A program made the position numbers and the translations under genes. From Actinomycetota bacterium (lineage in GTDB: Bacteria > Actinomycetota > JAHEXW01): 64,000 nt of DNA. The notes beneath the pieces are model-generated. The model was not told the DNA's origin, ran no database searches, and saw only the letters and a program-made list of their open reading frames with translations. Shown here piece by piece: positions 37,708 to 46,346 of the stretch (positions are counted from its first letter, which is position 1; each line of letters begins with the position of its first letter). The stretch lies in assembly GCA_025355855.1 (NCBI GenBank), contig JANXYU010000029.1, forward strand, positions 16,186-80,185. Reading direction: 5' to 3'.

Positions 37708-37868
37708 AACCTCCGTTTCTCCTGCCGCAGCTTTAATCAGCGACCCGAGCAACGCAGACTACATCGCCTCCGTTCTTGCATTTTCAAAATGATAAAAATC
37801 GCACCCGGCAAGTCTTATTAACAAGCCTGTGACTCCTTAATCTGCCATTTTAGTTACTGCCTTAAGAC

Positions 37869-37897
37869 ATACTAACAATCCCGCCGCACTGTGTCAA
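37869..37897 (-). promoter_or_regulatory. rRNA operon promoter
   Basis: A perfect TTGACA (37892-37897), a 17-base spacer and TAGTAT (37869-37874). It is just after the tyrS stop (37965) and points to the rRNA genes. Confidence 0.75.
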
Positions 37898-37964
37898 CTA
37901 GGAAGATTCGATCGCCAGACTTGCCGACGCTTTTGTCTTAAAACCAGTTCAGTAGGGACATTGC

Positions 37965-39200
37965 CTAACTAAGTATAACACGTCCGACGCGCCGTTTGCC
38001 GACGGTTAGCAACATACCGTTGACTAGCGCTATCTCGGCATCCTCGGCATCGACCGCTACGCCATCGATCCGTACAGCTCCTTGGCGGACCAAACGCCGC
38101 GCTTCGCCTTTACTAGACGCGAAACCCGCGCTTTCTATTAGGTCGATGATTCTGATGAGGCCGGCCGTTATCAGAGCTTTATCCGGGGTGATTTCTTCCG
38201 CCAGCTTAGCCAAATCATCGCTGCCGGCGTGACCGACCTTGTGTTTGACGTTGAACGCTTCCTCGGCGGCCAGCGCGGTCGGCCCGTCATAATAGAGAGC
38301 GACTATCGTCCTCGCTAAGCGTCGTTTGGTTTCACCCGGATGCAAGCCGCCGTCCTCCAGCCCCGCCTCGATAAAGGCAATCTCTTTGTCAGAGATATCT
38401 GTGACCAGCCGAAAGTATCTAACTATCAGTTCGTCCGGCAGCGACATAGATTTGCCAAACATATCCTCCGGTGCATCCGTCACCCCGATGTAGTTGCCCA
38501 GGCTCTTGCTCATCTTGTTTAGGCCATCGGTACCTTCCAATAGCGGCATCGTCATAACTACCTGTGCTTCCTGGCCATACTCGCGTTGCATGTCGCGTCC
38601 AACGAGAAGATTGAACTTTTGATCTGTGCCGCCCAACTCGATATCCGCTTTGACCGCCACCGAATCATACCCTTGGAGCAGCGGGTACATGAACTCTCGC
38701 AGGCTGATGGGTTGATTGTTTTGATAACGTTGGCAGAAGTCATCGCGTTCCAGCATCCTGGCGACGGTATACGCGCCGGTCAGACGTAACGTGTCAGCCA
38801 TCGTCATTTTCCCCAGCCAAAAACTGTTGAATACCACCTCGGTTTGCGCCGGGTTCAAGATCCGCATCAGTTGGTCTACATACGTCGCCGCGTTGTCCTT
38901 GACCTCTGATTCCGTAAGCTGAGGCCGCATCGCCGTACGGCCTGTCGGATCGCCGATCATACCGGTGAAATCGCCTACGATCAAAACAGCCGTATGGCCG
39001 AGATCCTGAAACTGACGTAACTTGCGCAGAACAACGGTGTGACCTAAATGGATGTCGGGGGCGCTAGGGTCAAGGCCTAGTTTGACGCGTAAAGGCCGGC
39101 GGTCTTTGGCGGCGGCCTTCAATTTGGCCTCTAAGCCGTCCGCGGGGATTATTTCGTCGGCGCCTCGATATATGATGGCAAGTTGTTTAGTGATATCCAC
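37965..39200 (-). CDS. tyrS: Tyrosyl-tRNA synthetase
   Basis: Charges tRNA-Tyr. The class I signatures are HLGHT (in APDIHLGHTVVLRKL) and KMSKS (in NKMSKSLGNYIGV). The C-terminal S4 RNA-binding domain has KGEARRLVRQGAVRIDG. The sequence is of the short TyrRS group (RPLRVKLGLDPSAPDIHLGH). I place the start at the GTG at 39200, giving DITKQLAIIYRG at the N-terminus as in that group (412 residues); a longer frame goes to 39266. No T-box leader is seen. Confidence 0.94.
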   Translation of the reverse strand: MDITKQLAIIYRGADEIIPADGLEAKLKAAAKDRRPLRVKLGLDPSAPDIHLGHTVVLRKLRQFQDLGHTAVLIVGDFTGMIGDPTGRTAMRPQLTESEVKDNAATYVDQLMRILNPAQTEVVFNSFWLGKMTMADTLRLTGAYTVARMLERDDFCQRYQNNQPISLREFMYPLLQGYDSVAVKADIELGGTDQKFNLLVGRDMQREYGQEAQVVMTMPLLEGTDGLNKMSKSLGNYIGVTDAPEDMFGKSMSLPDELIVRYFRLVTDISDKEIAFIEAGLEDGGLHPGETKRRLARTIVALYYDGPTALAAEEAFNVKHKVGHAGSDDLAKLAEEITPDKALITAGLIRIIDLIESAGFASSKGEARRLVRQGAVRIDGVAVDAEDAEIALVNGMLLTVGKRRVGRVILS

Positions 39201-39241
39201 GATGCTTGATTTTAACACGAACACGCGAATCATAACTATCC

Positions 39242-39250
39242 TGATATACT
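39242..39250 (+). promoter_or_regulatory. Extended -10 promoter of the PBP gene
   Basis: TGATATACT is an extended -10 (TGN before TATACT). It ends 9 bases before the ATG at 39260, so the transcript would start within about three bases of the start codon. No -35 and no Shine-Dalgarno are seen. Confidence 0.5.
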
Positions 39251-39259
39251 TATGTAGAT

Positions 39260-41332
39260 ATGGCAAAACGCAAACTGACGCATAAATCAGCCAAAGTAAA
39301 ACGAGTGCTCAAGCGGGTCGGCATCGGCATCCTTGTCTTTTCTGTCATTGTGGGAGGAGGTTTGGCCGGCATCGCGACGGGATATATGGGCGGGTTGCCC
39401 AAACTGAGCGCCTATAAAGATCTCGGACGCGACCAGACTTCCAAAATGTACGCAGCCGACGGTACCCTTTTGGCCACCTTGCATGCCGAACAGGATCGCG
39501 AGGTCATACCGAGCACGGATATCCCAAAATCTTTGCAACAGGCAATTGTTGCCATTGAGGACTCGCGTTTCTATCAGCACAATGGGGTCGACCTGCGCGG
39601 TATCTTGCGAGCGATCTACGTGAACTGGCGTTATGGTTCCGGTGAAGGCGGTTCTACCCTGACTCAGCAGTACGTCCGTAACAGCTTTATCAAGCCCGAA
39701 CCGACGATATCTCGCAAAATAAAGGAAGCGGCTCTCGCCTACCAGCTTGAGCAGCGTTATGCAAAAGACAAAATCCTGGAAATGTACTTGAACACCGTTT
39801 ACTTTGGTGAGGGCTGCTATGGAATCGAAGCGGCCGCCCAAACATACTTCGGTAAACACGCCAAAGAACTTACTTTGCCGGAATCGGCTTTGATCGCCGG
39901 ACTGCCGGGGGCGCCTAACCTGTTCGATCCTTATGTCAACGCTAAGCTCTGCAAAACGCGGCGTGACCGGGTCTTAACCAAAATGGTCGAACAACACTTT
40001 GTGAGTGCCAAAGACGCGGCTGCTGCCAAGCAGACACCTATAACGGTAAAGCCGGCCAAACTGCCGACCGAAGCCGCACCTTCAATAGCCCCCTATTTTG
40101 TCGAGCACGTTAAGCTGGCATTGATTGAAAAATATGGGGCCAATATGGTCTACCGCGGCGGCTTGCGTATCTACACGACTCTGGACATGAATATGCAGAA
40201 ATCGGCTGAGGCGTCTGTTTTTGGCACGCTCAATGAACCAGGGGACCCCGAGGCGGCCCTGGTTGCGATCGACCCCAAGACAGGGTCCATCAAAGCTCTT
40301 GTGGGCGGCCGTGACTTTAACACAAACAAATACAACCTGGCGACGCAGGCGCTGCGCAGTCCTGGCTCCGCATTCAAAGTAATGGGCCTAGCCGCGGCTT
40401 TGGAAAGCAACATCAGCCCCAGCCGGACGTATGACGCGTCGGCCCCCAAAACAATTAAGAACGGCGACGAGACTTGGCGGGTTGAGAACTACGAGGGCGG
40501 GAGTTTTAGCGGCCAGATGAGTGTGGCCGAAGCGACCGTCTGGTCGGTTAACGCGGTTTACGCGCAGCTGGCCATGGACGTAAAGGCTAGTAAAATCGCC
40601 GAAACCGCCCAGAAGCTGGGTATCGTGACTCCGGTCCCCAGCTACCCTTCCATTATCTTGGGGGCTTTGCCTGATGGAGCAACGGTTTTGGAAATGGCCA
40701 GCGCTTACGCGACGCTGGCCGACGACGGCGTTTATAACCGCCCCTCAGGCATAGCGAAGTTGACGGATTCGGAAGGCACGGTCATCGAGATGGCCAAGAT
40801 TCAAGGAAAACAAGCTGTCAGTCAGAACACAGCCCGGACGGTCAGCAAAATACTCGAACAAGTTATCAGTCGTGGGACCGGGTTTAGGGCCAATATCGGC
40901 CGGCCGGCCGCCGGCAAGACCGGTACCGCAGAATACAAGCAAGACGCGTGGTTCTGCGGCTATACCCCTGATCTAGCCTGCGCCGTTTGGATGGGTTATC
41001 CGGAAGGTTCGGTTGATATGGGTTATGTTCACGGCTATCCGCCTTACGGCGGCAGCCTGCCGGCTCTCATGTGGCGACAATTCATGAGCGCGGCGCTCAC
41101 CGACGTAGCGGTTTCTGATTTTCCGGACGCTGGGAACGTGACTTACATCAACGAGGGAGTAAAAGTTAAAGTCTGCGCTGTCAGCGGACTGCTGGCTACG
41201 CCGTACTGCCCAGACACGGTTGATAAATATTTCAGTCCTGGTGACGTACCCAAAGACTACTGTAAAATCCACACTGGTCCGCCCGCTCCGCCTCCCCCGC
41301 CCAGCAGCGGCTCAACAACCTCTCTGCATTAA
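39260..41332 (+). CDS. Class A penicillin-binding protein (PBP1A type)
   Basis: A 690-residue bifunctional peptidoglycan synthase. A basic N-terminus and one membrane anchor (about 18-42) precede the GT51 glycosyltransferase (about 60-235), with AIEDSRFYQHNGVD and GGSTLTQQYVRN. The transpeptidase domain (about 300-590) has SPGSAFK (catalytic Ser near 369), SVN and KTGTAE near 552. The tail is Pro-rich (PPAPPPPP). The gene is divergent from tyrS and converges on the NIF3-like gene with a 4-base overlap. The mRNA may be leaderless. Confidence 0.95.
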   Translation: MAKRKLTHKSAKVKRVLKRVGIGILVFSVIVGGGLAGIATGYMGGLPKLSAYKDLGRDQTSKMYAADGTLLATLHAEQDREVIPSTDIPKSLQQAIVAIEDSRFYQHNGVDLRGILRAIYVNWRYGSGEGGSTLTQQYVRNSFIKPEPTISRKIKEAALAYQLEQRYAKDKILEMYLNTVYFGEGCYGIEAAAQTYFGKHAKELTLPESALIAGLPGAPNLFDPYVNAKLCKTRRDRVLTKMVEQHFVSAKDAAAAKQTPITVKPAKLPTEAAPSIAPYFVEHVKLALIEKYGANMVYRGGLRIYTTLDMNMQKSAEASVFGTLNEPGDPEAALVAIDPKTGSIKALVGGRDFNTNKYNLATQALRSPGSAFKVMGLAAALESNISPSRTYDASAPKTIKNGDETWRVENYEGGSFSGQMSVAEATVWSVNAVYAQLAMDVKASKIAETAQKLGIVTPVPSYPSIILGALPDGATVLEMASAYATLADDGVYNRPSGIAKLTDSEGTVIEMAKIQGKQAVSQNTARTVSKILEQVISRGTGFRANIGRPAAGKTGTAEYKQDAWFCGYTPDLACAVWMGYPEGSVDMGYVHGYPPYGGSLPALMWRQFMSAALTDVAVSDFPDAGNVTYINEGVKVKVCAVSGLLATPYCPDTVDKYFSPGDVPKDYCKIHTGPPAPPPPPSSGSTTSLH

Positions 41333-42285
41333 GTCCTTTTTACCCTGATCAAGCCGGAGAAGGCCGCGACGTCGATACCTTTTTTCTCCAACGCGTCCAA
41401 GATGAGGTTTAAGCCGATGCTGTCGCTGGCGATATGGCCGGCTATCACGACATTCAGATGATGTTTGACGGCCTCGTCCCTGGTCTTCTCGCTCATATGC
41501 ATGCCGACAATGGTTCCTACTCCGGCATTGACGAGTTTCTCGATTGCTTTTGGCGGTCCGCCGGTGCCCCCGGTCATATCGATAAAGATGGTTCCGGCCC
41601 GGCTGTCCGGCCCGCCAACTACAATCGTGGGCCCTGAACCGGCTTTTGCGGCCGCCTTGTATTCCGGATATGTCTTAAGCCAGTCAACGACGTCCTGCAG
41701 TGTGTCAGGTGCTGCCGCCGCGACGTCCTTCGTCAATAGCGATGTCACCATATTGTCAGCCGGCGTGTGGCAACACATAAAGGGCAAATCGAGCAGCCGC
41801 GCCGCGTCAAGGGGACGGTCTTTGTTGACCGGCATTATGCCGCGCGCGACTTCTCTCATTCTTTCATCGAGCAGGGCGTCCCCCACGTTGACCGGCACGC
41901 CGAAGCCCTGCCACAAATCGCTTTGCATCGGCATCACGTCCGCTAAACCGGCATACGCCGACGCCTCCGGATGGTGTCCAATCACAAGGTCGATCGTCTG
42001 GCCTTTGGCGCGCAATCTATCGACGAGCAGCAGTTCCGGCGTTTCAACATCGATTCCGGCGATTACTGAACGCACTTCCAGCTTTTCGTCACCGTACAAA
42101 ACCCTGGTGTCGGCGAAGGGATTCGTCAACCGTTCTTTGTCGAACTCATCTTTCAAAGGGGCGGGTAGTTTCTCGAAAGTCTTCTTGGCTTTTGCCAGTT
42201 GGCGCTGCGCTGGCACCGGGCCGCGCGGATCGTTGTCCAGGCCCATTTGAACGGCTAGCTTGTAAATATCCTTAAGCTTCATCAT
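41329..42285 (-). CDS. NIF3-like dinuclear-metal protein
   Basis: A 318-residue protein of the NIF3/YbgI superfamily. Metal ligands are seen in VIGHHPEASAYAG, in MCCHTPADN and in AGHIASDSIGLN. The order matches that family, although the N-terminus (about 70 residues of basic helix) is longer than usual. The biochemical role of the family is unsettled. It follows the racemase-like gene with no gap (TAGATG) and is the last gene of a very long co-directional run. Confidence 0.82.
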   Translation of the reverse strand: MMKLKDIYKLAVQMGLDNDPRGPVPAQRQLAKAKKTFEKLPAPLKDEFDKERLTNPFADTRVLYGDEKLEVRSVIAGIDVETPELLLVDRLRAKGQTIDLVIGHHPEASAYAGLADVMPMQSDLWQGFGVPVNVGDALLDERMREVARGIMPVNKDRPLDAARLLDLPFMCCHTPADNMVTSLLTKDVAAAAPDTLQDVVDWLKTYPEYKAAAKAGSGPTIVVGGPDSRAGTIFIDMTGGTGGPPKAIEKLVNAGVGTIVGMHMSEKTRDEAVKHHLNVVIAGHIASDSIGLNLILDALEKKGIDVAAFSGLIRVKRT

Positions 42286-43473
42286 CTAAACGGCTCCTCC
42301 TTTATACAGCTTGACGCCGTTGTAAGTGACCGCCTTATAGGGATGCCCGTCTTGCACATATACCTTCGGAACGCGCGAGTTTATGCTTGTCCGACGAGCG
42401 GCGATCGTCGCGACATCACCAGCGACGATATTGAATAGCTGAGTTACGTCAACATTCGTATGCTGCATCGAAACGCGGCCGACAATCGGTGTAACCTGGC
42501 CTTTTATCTCTATCGGTCCAACGGCTCGGCTGGCCTTCATCCCTAAGCGCGTGAGAAATCGTTTGAGGAAAAACCGCGGTTTGATGGCGATGCTTTCCGG
42601 CAGGAGCGTGAAACCGTCCGAGAAGCCGATTGGCAATGTCGCCAGCACCATGCCCTTTTTGGTTCTCGCTTCAGCCCCGTAACCCACGACTTGAGAACTC
42701 TGGTACTCGCGCACAAACATTACTGTCGATTTAAGCTGCCAAGTTGTTTTAAGGTCAAGCTTCTTTTCCACTGCGGCGGAAGGATACTGGCCATAGATGA
42801 GATTGCCGATTCGCACCATGTCCATATGCGCCTCCGGCATGTCAAGCGTCGCGGCGCTATTGCAAACGTGTTTAAGTGGAGGGGAATAACCGGCCGCTGC
42901 CAGCGCGTCGACCGCTTTCTGAAACTTGCCAAGCTGTTCGTAACTGTGACGTTTGTCTTTCTCATCGGCCGTCGCAAAGTGGGTATAGACGCCTTCTATC
43001 TCAAAATTTCCCATTTCCTCGATCTTCTTCATAAAAGCGACAGCTTCCTCGGGAAATGCCCCGCCGCGCCCAAAACCCGTCTCGATTTTCAGATGGGCTT
43101 TTATATCCTCGCCTAACGCATAGGCGCGATGCGACAACATTTCCGCAGTCTTCATTGAGGCCAACGTGACGCTGAGGTCATATTTTATCAATAAGTCGGC
43201 TTCTTCTCCGATGCCGGGGTTGTAGACGAGAATGGGCGCGTCCACACCGCTGCGCCGCAGCTCAACGCCTTCTTCAAGGGTGCTGACACCTAACCATGTA
43301 GCGCCGGCCTCGACCGCCGCTTCAGCGACCTCTACGGCTCCGTGCCCGTAGCCGTCCGCTTTAACCACGGCCATCAGTTTTGTTTCTTCTTTAAGAAGTG
43401 ACAGAACCTGCCGCACGTTGTACTTGATTGCGTCGATGTCAACCTCTACCCAGGTGAGTCCGATATTTCTCAT
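42286..43473 (-). CDS. Alanine-racemase-like PLP enzyme, variant active site
   Basis: A fold type III racemase, 395 residues from the ATG at 43473 (GGGAGG 4 bases before it; the longer frame to 43551 runs into femX). The PLP lysine is in AVVKADGYGHG, and the N-terminal barrel and C-terminal beta domain are both present. Several usually fixed motifs differ: KIETGFGRGG where alanine racemases have KxDTGMxRLG, IGFSDGF for (V/I)GYADGY, and GRVSMQHT for GR(V)CMDQ-type. It may be an alanine racemase or one for another amino acid. It lies 25 bases after the femX-like gene, which supports a cell-wall role. Confidence 0.8.
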   Translation of the reverse strand: MRNIGLTWVEVDIDAIKYNVRQVLSLLKEETKLMAVVKADGYGHGAVEVAEAAVEAGATWLGVSTLEEGVELRRSGVDAPILVYNPGIGEEADLLIKYDLSVTLASMKTAEMLSHRAYALGEDIKAHLKIETGFGRGGAFPEEAVAFMKKIEEMGNFEIEGVYTHFATADEKDKRHSYEQLGKFQKAVDALAAAGYSPPLKHVCNSAATLDMPEAHMDMVRIGNLIYGQYPSAAVEKKLDLKTTWQLKSTVMFVREYQSSQVVGYGAEARTKKGMVLATLPIGFSDGFTLLPESIAIKPRFFLKRFLTRLGMKASRAVGPIEIKGQVTPIVGRVSMQHTNVDVTQLFNIVAGDVATIAARRTSINSRVPKVYVQDGHPYKAVTYNGVKLYKGGAV

Positions 43474-43498
43474 GGTACCTCCCGCGCGCTCGCTGTGT

Positions 43499-44560
43499 TT
43501 AGCGGCGCAGCATCTTTCTGAGTCTGGTATAGACCGGCATTCCATAGTCATGCAGCCAGGCGAACAACGGCTGATATACCGTTTGGTATTCGCCGATGTA
43601 TTTGACGGGATAGGCCCCGAATCCGGTCTTAAATCTGACTAAGCCGTGCAACGGATGGTCTGGCGACAGGTCGCAAGGCACGCCGCGAAAATCGTAGATC
43701 GGGCAGTCCCGTTCTTTGGCCCATTTTATCATAGCCCATTGGAGGGCATGGTTCGGCATCACATTGCGGTGCTCGTTGCCGGAAGCGCCGTAAACGTACC
43801 AGCATTTGTTCGAAAACGCCAAAGCAATCGTTCCCGAGATCGGTTTCCCTTCGTAATCGGCGATAAAAAGCCGCAGCATGTCCCTGGCCGCCATGGCTTC
43901 ATACATCTTTCTAAAATATCCGATGTTTCGTATCAAGAAGTCGTCGCGCTTGCCGGTTACCTCGAGCAGTCGGTAAAAATCGTCGATGTCGGCCACGGTC
44001 TTGCCCACCCGTATCTCGACGCCTTTGCGTCCGGCTAAGCGGATATTGTAACGCCATTTCTCAGTCATTCGTCCCAGAACATCGTCGTCCGAACCCGTAA
44101 CGTCGAGATGCATAACGCAGCGAGGTTGAATGCCTTCAAAACCGCCGTCGCCTTCTGCTGTCGACTTGAAGCCGGCCCCTGCCAGGGCTGATTTTAAGTC
44201 GTCTCGAGAGTCATCCCAGGAAGGATCAAGCTTCACAAATATGGCTCGCCGTACCCTCGCCAACTCACGAATCTTCTCCGCAATTTCTTTTACGAGAGCG
44301 GCGTTGGCCAAATCGGCCGCGGGACCGCATGGTATATAGAATATGCAGCGGCCTAAAGCTTTTATCGGCCTCTCTAGCAACTGGAAACCGCCGACTGTTT
44401 TGCCGTCCGCCTTAATCAAATAGCGATAGGGAATCCAACCACTCCAGGCCTTGACCTCGCCCCACGCATACGACTGAAAGACGTGCGCTTCAAGCTGGGC
44501 GGCGACGGCGGCATCATATTCCTCTCGCTGGGATTCATTGATTTCTACAAATTCGTACAT
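43499..44560 (-). CDS. FemX/FemAB-family peptidyltransferase
   Basis: A 353-residue protein with two GNAT-like halves typical of FemABX. It has AHVFQSYAWGEVK near the N-terminus, KWRYNIRLAGRKGVEIRVG in the middle and ALQWAMIKWAKERDCPIYDFRG late. Family members transfer an amino acid from aminoacyl-tRNA to the stem peptide of lipid II or peptidoglycan. The next gene is a racemase-like enzyme and the region also carries a PBP, so an interpeptide-bridge role fits. The amino acid used cannot be told. Confidence 0.87.
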   Translation of the reverse strand: MYEFVEINESQREEYDAAVAAQLEAHVFQSYAWGEVKAWSGWIPYRYLIKADGKTVGGFQLLERPIKALGRCIFYIPCGPAADLANAALVKEIAEKIRELARVRRAIFVKLDPSWDDSRDDLKSALAGAGFKSTAEGDGGFEGIQPRCVMHLDVTGSDDDVLGRMTEKWRYNIRLAGRKGVEIRVGKTVADIDDFYRLLEVTGKRDDFLIRNIGYFRKMYEAMAARDMLRLFIADYEGKPISGTIALAFSNKCWYVYGASGNEHRNVMPNHALQWAMIKWAKERDCPIYDFRGVPCDLSPDHPLHGLVRFKTGFGAYPVKYIGEYQTVYQPLFAWLHDYGMPVYTRLRKMLRR

Positions 44561-44625
44561 TGTGTCCTTTCGTTACGTCATTTGCCAACGAACAAAGTCA
44601 GTGAAAGCAAACTCCCAGTTCCTTC

Positions 44626-46341
44626 TTACTTCAGCATCTTAAGCATCTCGGCAAGCGGCCGAGTATTGATTATATCTCGGGCTTCTAGCCAAGCGCGCCG
44701 CCCGACGGCTACGCCATACATCATAAAGGAAAGCTGAGCCGCCATATGCGAGTCTGTTCCCAAAGATAGCACTACGCCGCGCTTCCTAGCTTCCCGCGCG
44801 TGATCATCTTTCAAATCGAGACGATCAGGAAAAGCATTCACTTCTAGAACAGTTCCTGTCGCGGCAGCTCCGTCCATAAGAGCCTCGATATCGACGTTAT
44901 ATGGATTACGCTTACCGATAATGCGCCCCGTCGGGTGTGCGATTATTTGAATATATTTGTTTTCCATTGCCCGCCGAAGGCGGAGCATTATCTTCTCGCG
45001 CGGCTGCGCGAAACCACCATGGATAGCACCGAGCCTGATATCAAATTCTCGCAATAGTTCCGGGCCGTAGTCGACATCTCCATTGTTGTCGATATTCAGT
45101 TCTACACCGTTGAGCACAGTAATCCCCGCCACCTCTTTGTTCACCTCGTCGATCACGCGGCGGCGAGCGGCGATGTCGGCGCGGGTCATTCCGCCGGCGA
45201 TCTTCAGTTTCTCCGCGTGATCCGTCAAGGCGAGATACTCATAACCGATCTCGCGCGCGGCCTCCGCCATCTCTTTCACGCCGTTTAGACCGTCGCTCCA
45301 GTTAGAATGGGCGTGCAACTCGCCTTGTACGTCATCCAGCGTGACCACAACCGGCAGGGTGCGGGCCGCCGCCGCGTCTATCTCGCCGTGATCCTCTCTT
45401 AGTTCGGGATCTATATAATCAAGGCCCATCGCTGCGTAGATCTCGTGCTCAGTAGCACCGCCGATACGGTTGCCGGTTTTGACGTCGAATATCCCGTATT
45501 CGCTGATCTTGAGACCCTGTCGTTTGGCCAAATCACGCAAACGGATATTATGATCTTTGGAACCGGTAAAATACTGCAACGCGCTGCCGTATTCGGCAGG
45601 TGAGACGACGCGCAGATCAACCTGCAGGCCGACGGGCGTTAAGATACTAGCTTTCGTGTCACCCGCCGCCAGCACGCGTGCCACGCCAGGGCCCGCGATG
45701 AATTTTGAGGTCACGGCCGACGGATCCGCAGCGGCCGCGATAATGTCTATGTCCCCTATCGTTTCTTTCATACGGCGCAGTGAGCCGGCAAAATCCGCTG
45801 TCTCTACGCCGGCCTCTGCCCGCAGGGTTTCCACAAGACGCGAAGCCAGCGGATAAGCCTCGTGCAACAGCATCCGACCCTGGCCGGCGCGAACAAGTTC
45901 AATGCCGTTTATTATGTTTGCTTCGGTTTTAGCGCTCATCCCCGGCAGGGTACGAATTCGCTGAGCTCGAGCCGCCTCCAGCAGTTCGTCGATAGTTGTA
46001 ACGTGGAGCTCGTCAAAGAGAAGTTTTGCTTTCCGGGGACCTAGCCCAGGAACGCGCATCAGTTCAAGAACGCGTGGTGAAACTTGCTCTTTAAGCTCGT
46101 CATAATACGCCATCTTGCCCGTGTCGACGAGCTCGGTAATGCGTTCGGCTAGGCTTGCTCCAACCCCAGACAGTTCTGTAAGACGGCCCGCGCGCGCCAG
46201 AGCGTTAACGTCCTTCGTAGAAGTTCGGACGCTTTCCGCCGCACGGTGATGCGCGCGCACCCGAAATAGATTCTCGCCGATTATCTCGAGCGTGTCGCCG
46301 ATATCGTCCAGCACCTGCGCGACGTCTTTGTTACTAAGCAT
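44626..46341 (-). CDS. polX: DNA polymerase X with PHP exonuclease domain
   Basis: A repair polymerase of 571 residues. Helix-hairpin-helix motifs lie in the first 125 residues (LTELSGVGASLAERI; LMRVPGLGPRKAKLLF). The palm has GSLRRMKETIGDIDIIA with catalytic Asp pairs. The C-terminal PHP domain (from about 340) has ELHAHSNWSDG and LTDHAEKL, and gives metal-dependent 3'-5' exonuclease activity. It follows argH by 5 bases. Confidence 0.94.
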   Translation of the reverse strand: MLSNKDVAQVLDDIGDTLEIIGENLFRVRAHHRAAESVRTSTKDVNALARAGRLTELSGVGASLAERITELVDTGKMAYYDELKEQVSPRVLELMRVPGLGPRKAKLLFDELHVTTIDELLEAARAQRIRTLPGMSAKTEANIINGIELVRAGQGRMLLHEAYPLASRLVETLRAEAGVETADFAGSLRRMKETIGDIDIIAAAADPSAVTSKFIAGPGVARVLAAGDTKASILTPVGLQVDLRVVSPAEYGSALQYFTGSKDHNIRLRDLAKRQGLKISEYGIFDVKTGNRIGGATEHEIYAAMGLDYIDPELREDHGEIDAAAARTLPVVVTLDDVQGELHAHSNWSDGLNGVKEMAEAAREIGYEYLALTDHAEKLKIAGGMTRADIAARRRVIDEVNKEVAGITVLNGVELNIDNNGDVDYGPELLREFDIRLGAIHGGFAQPREKIMLRLRRAMENKYIQIIAHPTGRIIGKRNPYNVDIEALMDGAAATGTVLEVNAFPDRLDLKDDHAREARKRGVVLSLGTDSHMAAQLSFMMYGVAVGRRAWLEARDIINTRPLAEMLKMLK

Positions 46342-46346
46342 GTTTA

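Larger units (their letters stand above)
37559..37964 (-). other. rRNA operon leader region
   Basis: About 400 bases without a protein gene between tyrS and 16S. In transcription order it holds a promoter (37897-37869), a leader of about 185 bases, an intrinsic terminator-like hairpin (37707-37675), a boxA-like site and the 5' arm of the 16S processing stem. No promoter was found between the hairpin and 16S. Confidence 0.7.

Noticed and set aside
37675..37862. T-box leader, because GGAGGTTACCGCC near the hairpin resembles GGGTGGTACCGCG
   Set aside because: The UGGN needed to pair with the tRNA end is missing, and the next gene downstream is 16S rRNA, not a synthetase or transporter.
41465..42250. 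Plus-strand open frame of 261 codons opposite the NIF3-like gene
   Set aside because: Low-complexity Ser/Pro/Ala text typical of an antisense frame; the minus-strand protein has metal motifs.
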